64,000 nucleotides of DNA, taken from Duganella qianjiadongensis (lineage in GTDB: Bacteria; Pseudomonadota; Gammaproteobacteria; Burkholderiales; Burkholderiaceae_D). Of this stretch, positions 61,820-64,000 are shown piece by piece (the first letter of the stretch is position 1; every line of letters starts with the position of its first letter). The DNA lies in NCBI RefSeq assembly GCF_009857915.1, contig NZ_WWCM01000002.1:496001-560000 (forward strand), given 5' to 3'. The notes beneath the pieces were generated by a model. That model was not told where the DNA came from and did no database searches. It worked only from the letters and a program-made list of their open reading frames with translations. The translations under genes and the position numbers were made by a program.

Positions 61820-61936
61820 AGGGCTATACAGTCTTGTTGTGAATCAGGCTATACCGCCGCAGCGATCCGGTATTGCGCCGGATCAGACTGCAGCTGCTGG
61901 ACAGCATAACGCCATCCAGTCTCTTACTGGCAGCAA

Positions 61937-62386
61937 TTATGCCGGAGCCAGTGCCTTTTTCACCAGTGCCGACACCACCGTCATATCGGCACGGCCAGCC
62001 AGCTTGGGTTTGACGATGGCCATCACCTTGCCCATGTCCTGCGGACCGGCAGCACCCGAGGCCGCCACGGCAGCAGCCACTTCGGCAGCCACTTCTGCAT
62101 CCGACAGGCCGGCCGGCATATAGGCCAGCAGCACGGCCAGTTCGGCTTTTTCGATATCGGCCAGATCGGCACGGCCACCGGCCTCGAACTGGGTGATGGA
62201 ATCCTTGCGCTGCTTGATCATTTTTTCCACGATGGCCACGGTCTGCTCATCGCTCACTTCGATACGCTCGTCCACTTCCTTGCGCTTGATTTCCGCCAGA
62301 ATCAGACGCACGGTCGCCAGACGGCCGGCGTCTTTGGCACGCATCGCGGTTTTCATATCTTCGGTAATTTGTTCTCTCAGGCCCAT
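61937..62386 (-). CDS. yqeY: GatB/YqeY-domain protein
   Basis: The protein has 149 residues, all YqeY fold: MKTAMRAKDAGRLATVRLIL, the charged middle KQRKDSITQFEAGGRADLAD and the C-terminal GatB-like tail (GPQDMGKVMAIVKPKLAGRAD). The domain is related to the tRNA-binding part of the GatB amidotransferase, but the role of the stand-alone protein is unclear. It lies between rpsU and dnaG, as is common outside enterobacteria. Confidence 0.95.
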   Translation of the reverse strand: MGLREQITEDMKTAMRAKDAGRLATVRLILAEIKRKEVDERIEVSDEQTVAIVEKMIKQRKDSITQFEAGGRADLADIEKAELAVLLAYMPAGLSDAEVAAEVAAAVAASGAAGPQDMGKVMAIVKPKLAGRADMTVVSALVKKALAPA

Positions 62387-62410
62387 AGCGTTCTTTCAGA
62401 AGGAATAAAA

Positions 62411-62444
62411 ATGCGAAAACCCGCCGCGGCGAACCGGGGCGGGT
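62411..62444 (-). terminator. Intra-operon terminator/attenuator after rpsU
   Basis: A 7-bp stem (ACCCGCC/GGCGGGT, 62419-62444) with a 12-base GC-rich loop is followed on the minus strand by TTTTCGCATTTTT. It lies between rpsU and yqeY, like the T1 terminator between rpsU and dnaG in E. coli, and would lower expression of the distal genes. Confidence 0.65.
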
Positions 62445-62515
62445 ATCTCTCGATGCCGCAAGAGACAACCCGAGGCGTAAGCGCCATACTGCCGGGTTGA
62501 CTCCTTGGAGCAGTC

Positions 62516-62728
62516 TTAGAAGAGTTTTTTCGGCAGCTGTTGGCTGCGGATGCGTTTGTAGTGACGCTTAACGGCAGCTGCCAGCTTGCGCTTGCGCTCA
62601 GCCGTTGGCTTTTCGTAGAACTCGCGTGCGCGCAGTTCGGTCAGCAGACCGGTTTTTTCGATGGTGCGTTTGAAGCGACGCATTGCGACTTCGAACGGCT
62701 CGTTTTCTTTAAGGCGAATGGTGGTCAT
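62516..62728 (-). CDS. rpsU: 30S ribosomal protein S21
   Basis: The protein has 70 residues and matches S21 along its whole length: [20 protein letters not shown], then [20 protein letters not shown] and a basic end. It is the first gene of the macromolecular synthesis operon. A TATAAC (plus 62750-62755) about 20 bases upstream of the ATG may be its -10 box. S21 takes part in start-site selection on the 30S subunit. Confidence 0.98.
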   Translation of the reverse strand: MTTIRLKENEPFEVAMRRFKRTIEKTGLLTELRAREFYEKPTAERKRKLAAAVKRHYKRIRSQQLPKKLF

Positions 62729-62784
62729 GTAAAATTCAAACCGTTAGAGGTTATAGGAAGAAGAAGATAGTAGCACTATTTTTG

Positions 62785-62814
62785 AAAAAAGGGAAGCCCG
62801 AAATCGGCTTCCCT
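62785..62814 (-). terminator. Rho-independent terminator after third PEP-CTERM gene
   Basis: A 9-bp stem (AGGGAAGCC/GGCTTCCCT, 62790-62814) is followed on the minus strand by a T-run (62785-62790 as A on plus). It separates the PEP-CTERM gene from rpsU. Confidence 0.85.
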
Positions 62815-62856
62815 TGCGCCCTGCGTGGCGAAAACAGTGACGAGACAGCAGGCTAA

Positions 62857-63456
62857 TCAGGCCTTGCGGCGACGTGCCGCACCTGCCACCAGACCCAGGC
62901 CGGCCAGCAGCATGGCATAGGTTTCCGGTTCCGGCACAGCAGCGACGTTCATGCCGACATTGTCAATAAACGCCGAGGTATCGTAAGCGTTGTGCGGATT
63001 CAGACCGGAGAAGGTCAGCGTATGACTGCCCGCAGCCAGAGTGATGGCGCTGGTGCTGAACGAGTTCCAGCCGGTCGAAGCCGCATCGTAGTTGCCCAGC
63101 GAGTGGCCATCGAGGCTGACACTGACGACCTGGCCAGTGCTGTAGTAAGGACGCAGCGCCATATCGAAGGTGATGGTGTAGCTGGCCGCCGAGCTATTGC
63201 TGAAAGTCTGGGAAATCGATGCGATATTTTGCAGCACTGCGAAATAATCGCCGCTTGCCGTATTGCCATACCATGGAGTGCCGTTATGCGACACTGCGCC
63301 ACCGCCGGTAAAACTCCAGCCGGCGGCCACATTGCCGTAGTCATACCAGTTACCAACGGTGTTCACTTCAAAGCTGGCATTTTGCAGGCTGACGGTATTG
63401 GCCAGCGCGCTGGTGCTGAGCAGGGTTGCGGCGATAGCGATAATGATTTTTTTCAT
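62857..63456 (-). CDS. PEP-CTERM sorted exoprotein (third copy in window)
   Basis: The protein has 199 residues from ATG 63456; a longer frame to 63504 lacks a signal sequence at its start. Signal peptide KKIIIAIAATLLSTSALA, then a DUF642-like jelly-roll domain (VSLQNASFEVNTVGNWYDYG, SYTITFDMALRPYYST), and the sorting signal VPEPETYAMLLAGLGLVAGA with basic tail RRRKA. The sequence is only distantly related to the tandem pair at 24-25 kb. It depends on an exosortase encoded outside the window. Confidence 0.92.
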   Translation of the reverse strand: MKKIIIAIAATLLSTSALANTVSLQNASFEVNTVGNWYDYGNVAAGWSFTGGGAVSHNGTPWYGNTASGDYFAVLQNIASISQTFSNSSAASYTITFDMALRPYYSTGQVVSVSLDGHSLGNYDAASTGWNSFSTSAITLAAGSHTLTFSGLNPHNAYDTSAFIDNVGMNVAAVPEPETYAMLLAGLGLVAGAARRRKA

Positions 63457-63510
63457 GATGGAGTCCCGAGGGTTAAATATTTGCACCCCACCTGATATTA
63501 TCAAAACAAC

Positions 63511-63569
63511 ACTTCAAGTGTTTTAAGTGCAACTTAAGTATTCATGATGCAATGCTCGGGACTTGAAGT
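63511..63569 (-). promoter_or_regulatory. Cluster of three ACTT-AAGT palindromes
   Basis: ACTTCAAGT (63511-63519), ACTTAAGT (63532-63539) and ACTTGAAGT (63561-63569) lie in the upstream region of the third PEP-CTERM gene. Their centres are about 20 and 30 bases apart, close to two and three helical turns, as expected for repeated dimer-binding sites. Confidence 0.4.
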
Positions 63570-63572
63570 CAA

Positions 63573-63590
63573 GAAAATAATTATTATTTC
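63573..63590 (-). promoter_or_regulatory. AT palindrome upstream of third PEP-CTERM gene
   Basis: GAAAATAATTATTATTTC, 117 bases upstream of the ATG, resembles the 16-mer found about 105 bases upstream of the other two PEP-CTERM genes. It touches the stop codon of the next gene. Confidence 0.35.
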
Positions 63591-64000
63591 TATACGGAAA
63601 TACCCGCCGCCACTGCGGAAGCCCAGGCCCACTGGAAGTTATAGCCGCCCAGCCAGCCCGTCACATCGACCGTCTCGCCGATGAAATACAGGCCCGGCAC
63701 CTTGGTCGCCATCATGCTCTGCTGCGACAGTTCGCGTGTATCGATTCCGCCACGCGTGACTTCGGCTTTCTTGTAGCCTTCCGAACCGCTAGGAGTGAGC
63801 GTCCACTGGTTGATGGCAGCACCGAGTTTGCGCAGTTGGGCGTCCGGCATATCGGCCAGTCTGGCATCGCCAGCAAAACCATGGGCGTGCAGCAGGCCTT
63901 CGGCCAGCCGCGCCGGCAGCCACTGCGCCAGCACATTGCCCAGCTGCTTCCTGACGGTGCCCTTGGCTTCGATCAGCGCGGCGGCCAGATCGAGTTCCGG
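63590..64000 (-). CDS. BaiN/HI0933-type FAD-dependent oxidoreductase, C-terminal part
   Basis: The frame is open to the window edge, so the N-terminus is missing; 136 residues remain. The C-terminal signature is clear: EVTRGGIDTRELSQQSMMAT, VPGLYFIGETVDVTGWLGGY and NFQWAWASAVAAG, typical of the BaiN/YhiN flavoprotein family. The FAD-binding N-terminal motif should lie outside the window. The physiological substrate of most members is unknown. Its stop codon touches the upstream palindrome of the PEP-CTERM gene on the same strand. Confidence 0.93.
   Translation of the reverse strand, partial: PELDLAAALIEAKGTVRKQLGNVLAQWLPARLAEGLLHAHGFAGDARLADMPDAQLRKLGAAINQWTLTPSGSEGYKKAEVTRGGIDTRELSQQSMMATKVPGLYFIGETVDVTGWLGGYNFQWAWASAVAAGISV

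Overview
The window is GC-rich chromosomal DNA of a betaproteobacterium, most likely an Oxalobacteraceae member of the Massilia/Duganella/Janthinobacterium kind. This assignment is inferred from the rpsU-yqeY-dnaG-rpoD macromolecular synthesis operon with a long acidic RpoD, PEP-CTERM surface proteins, an ArgP/ArgO pair and overall gene style. No rRNA, transposase, integrase or CRISPR array was seen. One tRNA gene is present.

Layout. 1-2265: the end of a class III nucleotide cyclase, a TPR/beta-barrel outer-membrane protein and a Crp/Fnr regulator. 2446-20649: one long, tightly overlapping plus-strand polysaccharide cluster. It contains a Wzm/Wzt-type ABC exporter, an FkbM methyltransferase, a 1426-residue protein with three glycosyltransferase modules, and two Gtr-like sets (GT2 lipid-sugar synthase + GtrA flippase + large membrane glycosyltransferase), with an acetyltransferase, a PIG-L deacetylase, an SDR and a flavin oxidoreductase between them. 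20665-23951: a minus-strand O-acyltransferase and a nucleotide pyrophosphatase-like phosphodiesterase. 24077-25534: two paralogous PEP-CTERM proteins. 25833-26867: an orphan gene. 27179-28873: an RhlE-like helicase. 29178-32514: a propeller-GGDEF sensor and a small cysteine protein. 32533-36488: a TonB receptor and phosphoesterase operon. 36650-44546: an NRAMP-like transporter, a GGDEF/EAL protein, ArgO/ArgP, a methyltransferase and small unknown genes. 44637-45344: a lysoplasmalogenase-like protein. 45257-51534: a minus-strand operon of porin, phosphate-type binding protein, SpoIIE-type phosphatase, STAS protein and Na/Pi cotransporter. 51783-55400: a divergent giant BTAD/ATPase/TPR regulator. 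55465-56982: a divergent kinase-like protein. 57109-57185: a CAU tRNA. 57277-62728: rpoD, dnaG, yqeY and rpsU. 62857-63456: a third PEP-CTERM protein. 63590-end: a BaiN-type flavoprotein.

How the parts may work together. The glycan cluster reads as an ABC-exported surface polysaccharide (O-antigen type) that is decorated in the periplasm by two undecaprenyl-phosphate-sugar routes. Phosphate is a recurring theme: a four-half-site Pho-box promoter precedes the TonB receptor/phosphoesterase operon, and the 45-51 kb operon joins a phosphate-type binding protein and a Na/Pi cotransporter to a complete partner-switching module. This second operon is the best candidate for an undescribed system. It is divergent from a BTAD regulator whose upstream region carries four tandem 11-bp repeats, the architecture bound by OmpR/SARP-type winged helices. 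The three PEP-CTERM genes share an AT-rich palindrome at a similar distance upstream of their starts, which suggests common control. All functional assignments are from motif reading by eye; no database search was run.
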